64,000 nucleotides of DNA from Hemicordylus capensis (GCF_027244095.1 NC_069659.1:177188001-177252000), one strand, 5' to 3'; positions 1 through 12,329 are shown, numbered from the stretch's first letter. The notes: generated from the letters alone by a model not told the origin. Numbers and translations are program-made.

Positions 1-634
1 CCAAATTCAGCCAGGAGAGCAGGGGGAGGGTGCGTGTAATTGCGGAGTGCCATGGTTCTGTGTTACATGCAAATAGTCAAGTAAAGTGTGCCAGTGTCAA
101 CTCCAAATGCTTCCTCTTTAATAATGGCAAATAGCCCTACTCCACCTTGGCTATTATGCAGCAGCAAGAGCAGCTGCCAAGAACTGCTTCCCCTCAAAGT
201 GCCAGTGTTTAAAATCAGTTTCATTCTGAACACTGTGGATATTTGGAATGAGCAGCTGACACAATTCACATAAATATTTTGGATATTTTTTTCTTCTACA
301 TTCTATAATATTTATTCTGAGAAGTTAAAGGCAAGACACAATTAAGACAGACACATATCTGAACAATTCTGGGTAGAAATAACACTTCAATTCCTACAGT
401 TGGATAAATTAAATATTTGACAACTTTTCATTTGTTTAAAGAAGCGTGTTGTTCAGATTCTGACCATTAACATGAAGATTGCTTTTTTCTTCCGCATAGG
501 TAACAATAATGTTTGCTGTCATACAGTACAATAAAATGTGGGCAGCAGAGCATCTCCCACACTGCTCTGTGTGTGTGTGCGCGTGCACGTGTGTGCACAC
601 AAGCAAACACCACCCACACCGTTGGGGAACACAG

Positions 635-752
635 CAGTTCTGCTCCGACTTAAAGTTGAACAAACCCAGTTGCACAATGCAATGTCCATTATTTCCAATG
701 TGCATTGCATTGCACAACTGCGTTTGCATAACTTTAAGTCAGATTGGAACTG
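635..752. repeat. Palindromic MITE-like element
   Basis: Two 50-base arms, 635-684 and 703-752, are near-perfect reverse complements around an 18-base loop (for example CACAATGCAATG against CATTGCATTGCAC). A weaker outer pair (GCAGCAGAGC / GCAGCAGAAT) suggests the element extends to about 535-800. It is interrupted by a GT-rich stretch at 568-600. No coding content. Confidence 0.6.
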
Positions 753-823
753 GCCCATTCTGCAACAGCATAGGAAGGGTTTTTACAGGTGCAGCAGAAT
801 GGGTGGTGCTCAGCCATCTGTGG

Positions 824-1567
824 TAAGGATGTGCGAGCCAGCTTGCTCCCACGCCGATTCACACTTGAGCCAGATGGGCTCAACGGCTTCCCTCTGAGCA
901 AATGGGGCGGGTGGAGACTTGGTTTGGTGGCAAGCTGAGTCGAGCTCCCAGCTCATGGGCCAGCTCAAGGGCCATGTAATGGGGAATCTGGTAAGATTCC
1001 CCTTTACAAGTAAAGGGCTGCAGTTGAGGGGGAGCTGAGGGGAAAGTTCCCCCTTTAACCTTAAAATAAAGGTGCTGCATGGTTGGATGGGGTGGTGGCT
1101 GCTGCTGTTGGAGGGCAGTGATGGCTGTGGTGGGGGGAGGGGGAAGATCCCCTTTTATTCTTTAGGCTCCAGTGTGGGGAGGGGGTTGAAGGGAAAGCTC
1201 CAATTTTATCTCTCAAAGCCATAGGATGGCAATGGGAGCTCCCTCAAGGCTGCCCTCCTGCCTTCTGAATGGAGCCCAGGTCAGACTGCAGCCAATTTCG
1301 GGCCTTTCTGTGTGTGCATGCCCTTCCCTCAGCAGCCACTGCTGCCCCATCCCCCCCTGAAAGGGGAAACTTTCCTCTAGCCTCCTCCACCCCACTGCAG
1401 CCCTTTACTTGTAAACAGCAATCCTTGCTAGATTTCCCTTTGTGGCTGTTGAGCCATCAAGCAGGCTTGATGGGGCTCTTTCGAGCCAGAATCGAGCCAC
1501 CTGGGGGCAGTTCTATCCAGTTTGGATTTGAGCCGAACTGGGCTGACCGACTCCATGCACATCCCTA
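824..1567 (+). mobile_element. Non-autonomous hAT element (TAGGGATGTGC family)
   Basis: The left end TAAGGATGTGC and right end GCACATCCCTA are inverted copies. Internal inverted similarity exists: GAGCCAGC...GAGTCGAGC at the left and GAGCCAGAATCGAGCC at the right. The flanking 8-mers match poorly, so this copy is old. Confidence 0.55.
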
Positions 1568-2033
1568 ACCTTGAGCTGTATTGGAGAGCAATAAATAAAT
1601 GATAGCAGTAATAACAACAATAATAGTAATAATAGCAGTAACTGTAGTAATGCATAACAACAAAAATAATGAGGAGGGAAGTAGCGGCAGGGAACATAGG
1701 GGAATAATACATTTTGTATAAATATACTGTCTGAGGCTTTGCTGACGTAGTGTGTGGAGACTAGGGCCCCCACATACCTTCACAGGAAAGGAAGGTTTTG
1801 AAAGGGTCTGAAGGAAGTTGGAGAGGAAGTTTGGAGGGCATTTTAGGCATGAGCACTGCAAAGAAGGTGGAGTCATTTGAGTTCTACTTACAGAACTGCT
1901 TTACACATCTATTTTAGAATGTCTTCTGAGAAATGTGCATGAAAGAACAAATGCTACCGTTTTCCTGACCAGAATATAGGATATTGACATCCTACATGGT
2001 GGAAATAATTACAAGAAAATTGGTTGTAAACCA

Positions 2034-2467
2034 TAAGGGTGTTCACATGACCAGGATGAGGGGGGAAGGCTGCACTAAATGTACAATTCCTCAGCGTTGG
2101 AGGGAAGTGTAGACCGTGTATCCATACAATTTGTGCTGTTGCATGCAGCACAGATCTCCGGAAGTGGGGAAGATGCGACCCAGCCTCCATGTATCCCACA
2201 ATGCAACACAACAAGTATGATGCATTGGGCGATACCCCCATGAGATGGCTGTTCTAGACACCCGTTTGTGTTCCCGCAGGTTGCAAGCAGCCCAAGGAAA
2301 CAAATGATCCCAGCACCGGGGTTAAGGCCGCACTCAGCTAAAGGCTGGGCTTAAAAGTGGGGTTGGACAGCGCCGGAACCCTCAAGGATTGCGGCACTGC
2401 ACACTAGCAGCCTAACCCTGGCTGGGCCGCCCTAGCCTGGCTGAGGCTGCTCAAGAGAACAGCCTTA
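2034..2467. mobile_element. Short DNA element with TAAGGSTGTTC ends
   Basis: The left end TAAGGGTGTTCACATGACCAG and the complement of the right end (TAAGGCTGTTCTCTTGAGCAG) match. The interior has no coding content. It is related throughout to 5795-6224, sharing GCAGATCTCCGGA, TCCCACAATGCA and the final GGCTGCTC-GAGAA-AGCCTTA. Confidence 0.6.
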
Positions 2468-2509
2468 TTATCAAGAATGAACAGCAGAAATCATTTCTAC
2501 CCCTGGTAA

Positions 2510-2740
2510 TCATTAAACCCCTGCTAACTTGGCAAAGAGGAACCTTGTAACATGGTGATTCTCTTTATTTAGCAAGGGGAGAATAACTGGCCCTATCCGC
2601 CCCTAGCACAGTACCTCCAGTGACTGTTGCTGGTGTCTATCTTATGTTTCTTTTTAGATTGTGAGCCCTTTGGGGACCGGGATCCCTCTTATTTGTTTAT
2701 TATTTCTCTGTGTAAACTGCTCTGAGCCATTTTTGGAAAA
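2510..2740 (+). repeat. Interspersed retroposon tail (GTGAGCCCTTTGGGGAC type)
   Basis: About 230 bp closely similar to 9130-9405: CTAACTTGG-AGAG, TAACTGGCCCTATC, GACTGTTGCTGGTGTCTATCTT, then TGAGCCCTTTGGGGAC. It stops short of the usual tail because the R4 LINE begins at 2743. It is probably a SINE/LINE 3' region common in squamates; I cannot fix the family. Confidence 0.55.
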
Positions 2741-2742
2741 TT

Positions 2743-5590
2743 GAGATCAGATGCTAGTAAATTGAAAGATATGAAAGACAAGAAGCTGAAGAATGAAAAC
2801 AACAAACAGTATCTGATCCAAAAATACCACCTAGATTCAAGGAAAATGAGAGAAGTCCTGGAAATAATAAAGCAGCAAATAACAGCAGTGTCAAAGAAGA
2901 TTAGCAGATATGAAGCCAGAATTACATAACAGAGGCAGACTCTCCAGTTCCAGTCGAATCAGAGACGTTTCTACCAAAGCATAGAAGGAGAAACTGCAAG
3001 AAACATATAAACACGAAATAAAGAAGAAACAGTGCAATTCTGGGGGAAATTATGGGACAATCCAATAGATTATAATAAAAAAGCAGGCTGGATGAATGAG
3101 GTCAAAAAATGTAACCAACAAATGCAAGATCTAATAATAACACCAGAATTAATAAGTGAAAGAGCAAAGAAAATTAAAAATTGGACTGCACCAGGCGACG
3201 ATGAACTGCATGGCTTTTGGCTTAAACACCTAACAAGCCTTCAAAAACAACTATCAAAACAGTTCAATCACACTTTGAAAGGCGGTGATATTGAACAATG
3301 GCTAACAACTGGGAAACTCATCTCATAATGAAAGACCCAGCAAAAGGTGCACTTCCAAGTAATTATAGACCGATAACCTGTCTGCCAACCATGTTCAAAT
3401 TATTAACTGGAATAATAGCAGATGAAGTGATGCAACACTTATTAACTAACAAACAGCTTCCAGTTAAACAGAAAGGAAATTGCCTGAACACCAGAGGCAC
3501 AAAAGACCAGCTGCTGATTGACAAAATGATTTTAGAAAACTGCATGAGAAGAAAAACAAATCTAAGTGTTGCATGTATTGACTACAAGAAAGCCTTCGAT
3601 TCATTGCCTCACATATGGATACTAAAAAGTTTAGAAAAAATTGTTGTCAGCAAAAACATCCAGATATTTATTTTAAAAGCCATGAGCATGTGGAGTAAAC
3701 AGTTAACAATCAATGGCGAGACACTTGGACAGGTTAGCATTAGAAGAGGAATTTTCCAACGGGACTCACTATCCCCTCTGTTTGTAATCGCCATGACTCC
3801 ACTTTCACAAATACTAAACAAAACAGGCCTCGGATACCAAACATCTCAAACATCAAGTCAAATCAACCATCTGCTGTACATGGACGATCTGAAGTTGTAT
3901 GGAAAGTCCCAGTCAGAAATCGAATCACTGATAAACACCGTCCGTATATTCAGTAGCTATATACCAATGGAGTTTGGACTAGACAAGTGTGCTGCATTAA
4001 TAATGAACAGAGGAAAAATAAGAAAAACAGAAGGAATAGAACTGCCCAATGGAAGCAAGATCAAGAACCTGGAAGAGAAAGAACATTACAAATACTTGGG
4101 CATTCTCCAGGCTGATAACATCGCACACACTGAAGTTAAAAGAAAAATTGGAAGTGAATACATCAGGAGAGTTAGAAAAATCCTCAAGTCCAAACTCAAT
4201 GGAGGGAACACCATACAAGCCATAAACACCTGGGCTATACCTGTCATCAGATACACTGCAGGAATAATAGACTGGACCCAGGCAGAGCTAGAGACGCTGG
4301 ATCGTAAGACCAGGAAAATCATGACCATCAATCATGCTCTGCACCCCCGCAGTGATGTCGATAGGCTATACCTCCCTCGCAGCTCAGGTGGAAGAGGAAT
4401 GCTGCAAGTCCATCAAACAGTAGAGGAGGAGAAAAGAGGCCTTGAAGAATATATCAAGGACAGTGAAGAAGATGCACTTCAAATGGTCAAGAACGAGAAA
4501 ATATTCAACACCAATGAAACAAAGCAGGCCTACAAGAAAGAACAAGTCAAGAACCAAGCAGAAAAATTGAGAAAGAAGCCCCTGCATGGTCAATATTTGC
4601 ACAATATAAGTGGAAAATCAGACATCACCAAGACCTGGCAATGGCTTAAGAATGGCAACTTGAAGAAAGAAACAGAGGGTTTAATACTGGCTGCACAAGA
4701 ACAGGAACTAAGAACAAATGCAATAAGAGCAAAAGTCGAAAAATCAACAACAAACAGCAAGTGCCGCCTTTGTAAAGAAGCAGATGAAACAGTGGACCAC
4801 CTGATCAGCTGTTGTAAGAAGATCGCACAGACTGACTACAAATAAAGGCATGACAAGGTAGCAGGGATGATACACTGGAACATCTGCAAAAAATACAAGC
4901 TACCTGTAGCCAAAAATTGGTGGGACCATAAAATTGAAAAAGTTGAAGAAAATGAAGATGTAAAAATATTATGGGACTTCCGACTACAAACAGACAAACA
5001 TCTGCCACACAATACACCAGATATAACTGTAGTCGAGAAGAATGAAGAACAAGTCAAAATAATCGACATAGCAATACTAGGGGATAGCTGAATAGAAGAA
5101 AAATAAATAGAAAAAATCACCAAATACAAAGATCTACAAATTGAAATTGAAAGGCTGTGGCAGAAAAAGACCCAAATAATCCCAGTGGTAATTGGCACCC
5201 TGAGTGCAGTTCCAAAAGTCCTTGAAGAGCACCTCAACACCATAGGGGCCACAGAAATCACCATCAGCCAATTACAAAAAGCAGCTTTACTGGGAACAGC
5301 CTATGTTCTGTGACGATATCTATAACAATAACAATAACAACGTTGACAATAAAATTCAGCCATCCTAGGTCCTTGGGAAGGACTTGATGTCTGGATAAAA
5401 CAAACCAGTCGATAACACCTGTCTGACTGTGTAAACAAGAAATAATGATATATTCTGCGACGATATCTATAACAACAGCAACAACATTGGCAATAAAATT
5501 CAGCCATCTCAGGTCCTTGGGAAGGACTAGATGTCTGGATAAAACAAGCCAGTCAATAACACCTGTCTGACTGTGTAAAATAAATAAATA
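2743..5590 (+). mobile_element. R4/Dong-type LINE, 5'-truncated copy
   Basis: Reverse transcriptase region with NYRPITCLP, ACIDYKKAFDS and the catalytic YMDD box (LLYMDDLKLY, about 3877-3906). A C-x2-C-x7-H-x4-C zinc knuckle (CRLCKEADETVDHLISC) follows at about 4762. After it comes the restriction-like endonuclease signature PD-x(12-14)-D (TPDITVV...IIDIAI, about 5014-5080). Zinc knuckle followed by a C-terminal endonuclease, with no APE domain, marks the R2/R4 branch. An open frame of 515 codons runs 3298-4845. It ends at a TAA where the second copy (32.7 kb) has CAA, and other stops precede 3000, so this copy is inactive. Compared with the second copy it lacks the first part of the 5' region. 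Confidence 0.88.
5311..5585 (+). repeat. Tandem double 3' UTR of the R4 LINE
   Basis: Two copies, about 5311-5438 and 5452-5580, share CGACGATATCTATAACAA, CAATAAAATTCAGCCATC, GGTCCTTGGGAAGGACT and CACCTGTCTGACTGTGTAAA. The second starts directly in the A/T-rich tail of the first, as expected if a short R4 tail copy landed in the tail. The R4 copy at 38.4 kb has one UTR. Confidence 0.8.
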
Positions 5591-5640
5591 GATTTATTTA
5601 TTCATTTATTTATTTATTACTTATTAATAATAATACGTTT
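5583..5640. repeat. TAAA/TTTA microsatellite
   Basis: An AAATAAATAAATAG run followed by TTTATTTATTCATTTATT and TTAATAATAATA, at the end of the R4 tail. Confidence 0.8.
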
Positions 5641-5794
5641 CCATTACAACTTTTTCCTTATGAGGCATACATTGTGCTTATCACATTTTTGTCTTCACCA
5701 GAACTTGAAAGGTAAGTTAGCCACCATGTTTCAGTACGGATTTGAACCTAGTGAAAGACATACAATCTACCTGCTATGCCACACAGGGAGGCCA

Positions 5795-6224
5795 ATCACA
5801 TGATCAGGTGGGCGGGGGGGGGCAGGTGGGAAGGCTGGGTCCATCTCACCTCACCACCACCACCCTTGCCATGATTGAGCTGGGAGTGTGGACCATGATC
5901 CCAGATGACCTGCACTGTGCCAAGGAGCGCAGATCTCCGGAGGCTAGAACAATGCATCCTGGCCTCTAGGAATCCCACAATGCACTGTGGGCCAAGCATG
6001 GTGTGGGGGATCCCCCCATCAGTTGAGTACTCTTGGCACCCGATACACACAATCACAGCAGCTGAGTTAAGGGCATGCTTGCAACTTTAACCTCGGCTAA
6101 GAGCTGTCCTAGGAAGTGAGGTGAGGCTGGGCAGGAATGCCCGGATCTGCATGCTCCACCCGAGCAGCCTAACCCAGGCTGGATTCCCGTAGACTGGGTT
6201 AGGCTGCTCATGAGAAGAGCCTTA
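5795..6224. mobile_element. Short DNA element, second copy of the TAAGGSTGTTC family
   Basis: Its interior and right end (GGCTGCTCATGAGAAGAGCCTTA) match 2034-2467. The left end is diverged, starting near ATCACATGATCAGG. No coding content. Confidence 0.55.
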
Positions 6225-7285
6225 GGTGTCTTTTCAATTAAAAAGCAACAGAAAACCACAGTTATTGTCTTGTAGCACAAGAATATCATTTTATCTTTGT
6301 TATGAACGCTAACAAATGGGCTATATTAATATCTGCAGTTGGAAAGATAAAGGGAATTGTTATTAGCTTCACTGATATTTTTAAGTGCTCTGCAGTCTTA
6401 AACACTATGAAGGGCATTCGAGAGCCATGGCTTGGAATGAATGAAATCTCAGTACAGCTCATAGATAGAAAACCAAATGTTGCCTGGCTAAAAGGATTGG
6501 ATCTGGGAATCTTTCCCGAGGACAAAATCAGATCTGCATATTCATTTATCAGCCAGAAGAGTCTCCATAAAGTGCACTTTCCCTCTATAGGTGGTAAAGA
6601 GTGCAATTAATTAATTCCCAGAATTAAAACGAATCTGCTCCCTGTTCAGCACAATTCTGGGGCACTGCCCAAGCTTGCTTTAGTTTATTTTTGGAAGATA
6701 TATTACTGGTTTCTATTTTTTTTTTTAATAGCAATGCAAAGCTATTAGTAAAATCAAACAAACAAACAAACACTGTGTTGAAGTGAAAACAATGCTGTTG
6801 CCAAATTGGTTATGCTTTAGGCAAAAATGATTCTTCTTGTTGTTCCTATAGCCCAGCAGTAACAGCAACCCTGCGGATTTCATATTCATTGAAATATTTT
6901 GCTGCCTGTCATTGTCCTAGTGGTAATGAGGAAGCAAATCTGTGGTTCTAATAATTGTTTATATGAGTTGTTTATATAAATAAATTAAATATTTATTCCA
7001 ATAGTACAGGTTTATGTTTCTTTTTAGATTATGAGCTCACTGGGGACAGGGGAATCTGGTTTGGATTCGCACTGAACTGTCCTGTTTTGTGCACCTGAGA
7101 GGAATAGTGTTAATTAAATTAGTATACTTTGTAAGAGTCTGATCAGTATTAATTTCTGATGACTGGGGCACCCTTTTCTGAAGGGCACACTTCACCCTTA
7201 CACCTAAAAATCTAAATTTCACAGTGTATCTAACTCAGGCCTGTTCACTGTATAACAAGCCTATATTCTGTTTCTCCTTATTTGC
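6225..7285. other. No gene recognised; unassigned sequence
   Basis: A 102-codon open frame at 6302-6610 has no recognised domain. Around 6560-6690 the sequence is low in repeats and rich in homeobox-like TTAATTAATT. The rest is A/T-rich, with a short retroposon tail piece (TTTCTTTTTAGATTATGAGC) at about 7015-7050. Confidence 0.3.
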
Positions 7286-7289
7286 TTGT

Positions 7290-7870
7290 TTGTTTATTTA
7301 ACACATTTATATACCGCCCAAAATGCAAGTCTCTGGGCAGTTTACAACAAAACAATAAAAACAGATAAAAAGATTTAAAAATTACAATAATTAAAATGTT
7401 TAAACTATTAAAACACAATTAAAACAAGATCTAATTAAAAGCCTGGGTGAACAAATGCATTTTGACTGTCTTTTAAAAAGTTGTAAGAGATGGGGAGGCT
7501 CTTATTTCATCAGGAAGTGTGTTTCAAAGCCTTGGGGCAGCAATGGAGAAGGACCATCCCTGAGTAGCCACCAGACGAGCCGGTGGCAACTGCAGACGAA
7601 CCTCTCCAGATGATCTCAATGGGCGGTGTGGTTCATAGCGAAGAAGATGTTCTCTTAAATAACCAGGGCCCACTCTGTTTAGGGCTTTATAGGTTAAAAC
7701 CAAAACCTTGTATTTTGTGCAGAAACTTATCGGCAACCACTGTAGATCTTTTAAGATAGGAGACATAACTCCTTGAGTTATGGATGACTGGCGGCAGGTA
7801 AGCTGTCATGTGCAGGGCTCCAAGGGCCTCTCTGGAAGTTGGTAATTCTTCTGTGCAATGATCCAATGCC
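7290..7870 (-). mobile_element. L2-type LINE 3' part
   Basis: The minus strand reads LKDLQWLPISFCTKYKVLVLTYKALN, then LRSSGEVRLQLPPARL: the conserved C-terminal tail of L2 reverse transcriptases. A 3' UTR follows with GACAGTCAAAATGCA and CTGCCCAGAGACTTGCATTTTGGGCGG. 5'-truncated and degenerate. Confidence 0.75.
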
Positions 7871-8099
7871 ATCTAAAGTAGATATGGGACAGAACCACTT
7901 CCTGAAGACACTGATTAGAGGAAGGCGAGGCCAGTCCAGTAGCTTATGCAGGGACACAGTGGGCAGCCCTCTCTGTGAATGTTATGGAATCCCCAGGAAC
8001 TCTTCATTGATGTCTTCATTCACATTAATTTAATTAATATACTTAATGTGGCACTCCAGCAGTACTCTCATGGTATACTGTTTGGGAATTTCTGATGGA

Positions 8100-8397
8100 G
8101 ATTACTTGGATCTATTACTCTTTTCTTGAAGGTGATAATCAGTATATATTAATTCTATGCTGGATTATTTTAATGGCTTTGCTTTTTAAAATTATTTTCT
8201 CCTTTGATTGTATGTTTTATACAGTTTCATGGTGGGTTTTTCTTTTGCGCTTTATGGTTTTTGCTGCTTAACTGATTTTAAGGTTTTACATTCCTTTAAT
8301 GTTAAAATGTTATTTTAACTTTTGCAAACTGCCTTGGGGTGCTTTATGAAAGGCAGTATAATAACTGAACAATAAAAATAAAATATTATATATATAA
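8100..8397 (+). repeat. LINE 3' tail (L2/CR1 type)
   Basis: A T-rich UTR ends in TTTGCAAACTGCCTTGGGGTG, GAAAGGCAGTATAATAACTG, then an A/T-rich tail. This is typical of squamate LINE ends; the exact clade is not clear. Confidence 0.45.
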
Positions 8398-8399
8398 TA

Positions 8400-9125
8400 G
8401 TATTTAGACATACTCATATTCATTTTTATCACTGATCAAATAAATATTTTGTGCTGCCTCTGTTACTCTTGCATACATGCAGTGTTGATAGGATATATGA
8501 ATTTGCATTTTCCAAACTCTCCATTGGCAACATATTTTTTGGTGCAAAATCTAGCCATAGTCTGATGAAAATTCACTCCCAGAGGTAAACAGAAGCTTCC
8601 TTCTTGAAAATGTCAATTCATGCATGCATCTGTTCCATTCATCACATTCATGAGGTTAAGGTGGGCAGGGCAAACAATCTAAATAAACAATGGCAATATT
8701 CATCTGTTGTATGTCCAGGTACACCCAAAGGTTTATGCTATGCCAAGGAGCAGACTGCACAAGCTACTGAAGGCAAGAAATTAAGACTGCATTCTGAAAA
8801 GGAAATGCATCTCAGGAAAACAGGGATGACATTCAGCAAACCTGCCATATTAGATTTCTCCACTGGCATTTTGTAGGGATGGCCCATAGCTTTGAGTCTC
8901 AGATAGGATCATGTAGGGTTGACCCTTCCAGTTGTTGTCCTTCAGTCAAGATCACATCTTAATTTCCTTGGACATGAATGCACAATGACCCCTGTTTCCA
9001 AGATGGTGGCACCATTATCAAATATTCCCTGGACATTTTGGCTAGCTTCCAAATGCTGATTAGCATTCCTGGAGATGATCAGAATGACCAAGGTGTAGAA
9101 ATATAATACCCTTCATTTCACTGAG
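8400..9125. other. No gene recognised; unassigned sequence
   Basis: Ordinary A/T-rich sequence. The open frame at 8604-8876 has no recognised domain and no splice or coding support. Confidence 0.3.
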
Positions 9126-9129
9126 ATAT

Positions 9130-9405
9130 ACTAACCCCTGCTAACTTGGTAGAGAGGCACCTTTTAATGTGATTCTCTTTATTTAGCGGGGGAGAGTAAC
9201 TGGCCCTATCCACCCCAGCACAGTACTTCCAGTGACTGTTGCTGGTGTCTATCTTGTGTTTCTTTTTAGATTGTGAGCCCTTTGGGGACAGGGATCCATC
9301 TTATTTATGTATTATTTCTCTGTGTAAACAGCCCTGAGCCATTTTTGGAAGGGCGGTATAGAAATTGCATAAATAAATAAAATAAAAAATAATAATAAAT
9401 ATGAT
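9130..9405 (+). repeat. Interspersed retroposon tail (GTGAGCCCTTTGGGGAC type), full 3' end
   Basis: The same family as 2510-2740, here with its complete end: CTGAGCCATTTTTGGAAGG, GCGGTATAGAAATTGCATAAATAAA. The AAATAA-rich tail shows plus orientation. Confidence 0.6.
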
Positions 9406-9870
9406 AGAAGCTTTGAGCTGTCATGAATTAGCAATGTGCAGCAATTTACATTAGCTTTAATGGTTCAAGGATACAAGGTATTGGGCATAAGTCTTGTTTG
9501 TTACATTTCTACACTACACTTCATCTTAAGACACTGAGGCAGTGAACAAAAAGTTGAAAACAATAAAATTTCAATAAAACATCCTCAAAATAAAAAAGTC
9601 TTCCATCTAATGGAATTGCAGTTCTGCCAAGGGGAAAACCAGGTGGATTAGGCTATTTAACTAAACAGGCACACAACACAGAGATAAGTACTAAGCTGTT
9701 TCAATCATCTGCACATTATAAATAGAACCATTTCAAATTTGGATCATTAACCAAAATTCAGTGGCAACACTAAATAAAAATTTTGATTTCACAGAATGTT
9801 TGAAGAAGTGGTTAATGGTACTACGGGGCATCCCTAATGCAGCTTTGAGAGTGGAGGCAGGTTGATAAAT
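9406..9870. other. No gene recognised; A/T-rich sequence
   Basis: Includes a short CAGTGAACAAAAAGTTGAAAAC stretch that may be an old LINE tail. Nothing else can be supported. Confidence 0.25.
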
Positions 9871-9872
9871 GT

Positions 9873-10150
9873 TGAGGTCATTCACACAATCAAAAACTGT
9901 GTTCTAACTGGGTTTGGGAACTGTGTGTGCTCCCAATTTTCAGTTGTGTGGAAGCAAGGTAAAAGGGAAACCTGGGCTGAAGGGCAAGGTAGGAGGAAAA
10001 GCTACCCAGATTCTCTTCGTACCTTGCTTCCATACAATCACTTCTACCAGGTTTTCCTCTTACCTTGCTTCAACACAACTGAAAATTGGGAGCACACACA
10101 GCCCCCAAACCCGGGTGCTTGGTGTGTGCATACATGCTAGACTGATGAGG
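9873..10150. mobile_element. MITE with internal inverted repeat
   Basis: It begins TGAGGTCATTCACACAATC. The interior arms TTCAGTTGTGTGGAAGCAAG and CTTGCTTCAACACAACTGAA are inverted copies, with a further direct CTTGC/ACCAGG echo between them. It lies just upstream of the hAT relic. Confidence 0.5.
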
Positions 10151-10202
10151 GGAAAAAGTAAGAGAGGAGCCGACCCCCAAAAATTAAAGGGATAGGAAAG
10201 TC

Positions 10203-11911
10203 CATCTCAGAGGCGGGTCTAGTGGCAGTCTGACAATGGCCTTTCTCAACATCTAATCCCTATGGATGTAGATATCTGGTGGAACTCCACCTTCCTCTTG
10301 TTCCAGCACCTGCTGGAGCAGGAGGTAGCCCTTTTTTGATGACCTGGAAAGGAACATGTCCTTTGGGGGTGTGCAAGCTATCCAATGCAGAGGGGAAACT
10401 CATGTCCAAGATGGTGTTGGAACTCAAGCCCTTCCTGTTTGCCATGAAGAGATGGTGTGTCGACACTGCTCCTCTGAGTTAGGCCCTGCCCGCGCCTCTC
10501 CTTCTGGAGAACCTAATGGGTGAACTCCAGACCTTGCTGTCCATGCCAGAGGGGCATGCTCAGGCTGGAAGATTGAGGACGGGGGTTGTCGACAGGCTGG
10601 TAGATGAGTTGGGTGACAGAGAGGAGTATGTCCTGTCTTGTCTCTGCAACCTGATCATCCAGGGCAATGTCGTTTGCGTGGATGACTTACCCAGGTGGAG
10701 GGACTTCCTGGTCATTAGAATTAGGGAGGAGGTTGTCATGAGGACTGGCAAAGATCAGGAGGGTGGTGATGGTGTGCCTCCCGAGCATGCGCGACCCACA
10801 CCCAGCAGCAGCAGTGCGGGCGGCCCTTCAGCTCCCATCCCTTATTCTTCCCACTCTAGTGGCGCGGCATCCCAGTAGTGGCACCAATGCAACAGGCAGT
10901 TCCTTCCATTAAATCAGCCCAGTGGTTTAAGCGGGTGTGCCTTGGTGCCTTTCCTAGTTTGAAGGAGGATGGGCTTAATAGGCCCACCAGTGCTGCGCAA
11001 TGCATTGCCAAGTACTTGGGGGAGCCTGTGGAGGAAGACCGGGAGATGGACAACACATAGTTCTGGGCATCCCACCACCAAGTCTGGCTGGACTTGGTGG
11101 TGGTTGATGCATGCCTACTCTCCTGCCCACCAAGCAGCATCCAGAGCGAGCTGTTGTTTTCACATGCTGGCAATGTGCTAACACCCGTTCAGTCCTGGTT
11201 GGACCCTGGCTTGGTCCAGAAGTTGGTCTTTCTCAAGGGCAACCTCCCCCTGCTGGGGAAATTGAGCTGGGTGAGTGACTGGCCCACAGTAGACCCCTGG
11301 TGCCAGTCACCTGCCCGGTAACAGCTTCCACTTATTCCTACCCTCCCCCTTTCTTCTTCAGCCATGCCATATCCCAGTGTGCCTGCCAGTGCTGTGACAT
11401 GACAAATGCACACACACATACACACACTGGCATAATCTGATGCTGAACAAGCCCCTGGTTCCACCTGACCACAGCACTCGGGCAGCCGTGGGCATACATA
11501 CAAACACTAGGTGGTTGTGCCAGTGCAGCACTGTGTATATTTGTAAATATGTTGATTTGTAAATATGTAAATTTGTTAGGGTTAGGGTGAAATGAAAAAA
11601 AAATCTTTTAAAAAATCATTAAAAATCACAGTAGTGTCCAATTCCTTTGGGGTTCAGGTAGTAGTTGGCACCTACCACGCACTCTGGTTTTGTGCCTCTA
11701 AGTTCTCTTCATAGGGAATAATGAGCCAGTTTGTGTCCCCATTATACCCTATGTAGAACCTTTTAGAACCATTTCAAATTGGGTTCAAATCCAAACCGAA
11801 CCGGGGGGTGATGGTGGTTTGAACAAAACCCAAACCCAGCCTACCCATCCTAGTTCAAAGCTGGTTCAGATTTGAACCAAACAGGCCAAGCCAGTTTTGC
11901 GCACCTCCCTA
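10203..11911 (+). mobile_element. hAT transposase relic (5'-truncated)
   Basis: Plus-strand frames give a transposase middle part (GELQTLLSMPEGHAQAGRL, DREEYVLSCLCNLIIQGNV), then the hAT C-terminal dimerisation region: AAQCIAKYLGEPVEED, SCPPSSIQSELLFSHAGNV, LVQKLVFLKGNLPLL. The frames 10516-10878, 10878-11060 and 11094-11321 do not connect, so it is inactive. A 3' UTR follows, and the right end GCGCACCTCCCTA at 11911 is a diverged member of the CACATCCCTA family. The BED finger and left end are missing. Its closest relative is the relic at 28.5-31.9 kb on the opposite strand. Confidence 0.75.
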
Positions 11912-12158
11912 TGAGCAATAGCTAGTATTCACCTCCTCCTGCAGCTCCTTCTACATGAATATGTCTAATCCCAATTTAATGCTGTCTAAGTAAGCAACCC
12001 CGATGAGTGTCTGGGCACCAGATCCTGGCCAACTCTGCCCACTGCTGATGTCAATGGAGTAAATTGCCTTGAAATGGCTCACCACCACCCATTTGCATTG
12101 TTTACCCTTAGGAAGGAACTAAAAACAAAACAGCATTTCAGGTTGCATCAACCTCAGC
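11912..12158. other. Spacer between hAT relic and WDR87 3' end
   Basis: No coding content or recognised repeat seen. Confidence 0.3.
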
Positions 12159-12164
12159 TTTATT
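12159..12164 (-). promoter_or_regulatory. Polyadenylation signal AATAAA for WDR87
   Basis: On the minus strand AATAAA lies about 205 bases after the WDR87 stop codon. This predicts a short 3' UTR ending near 12140. The UTR would include the TG/CA microsatellite at 12303-12362. Confidence 0.6.
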
Positions 12165-12302
12165 CCACAAGCTTTACAGTGAACATTTGTTATCCTTGAA
12201 ACACATAGCAGCCTGTGTATCAGTGTGGCTCACTGAGGGCAAAATGTGTCATGAAAGTATTAGAAAGGGATTCTTATGAAATAAAAACATGAAATAAATA
12301 AA

Positions 12303-12329
12303 TATGTGGTGTGTGTGTGTGTGTGTGTT

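Noticed and set aside
6302-6610. A 102-codon plus-strand open frame as a gene
   Set aside because: No recognised domain, no splice partners, and the opposite strand is equally open.
11573-11590. Telomere-like TTAGGG repeats
   Set aside because: Only about two units (GTTAGGGTTAGGG) inside a hAT relic; chance or a trivial remnant.
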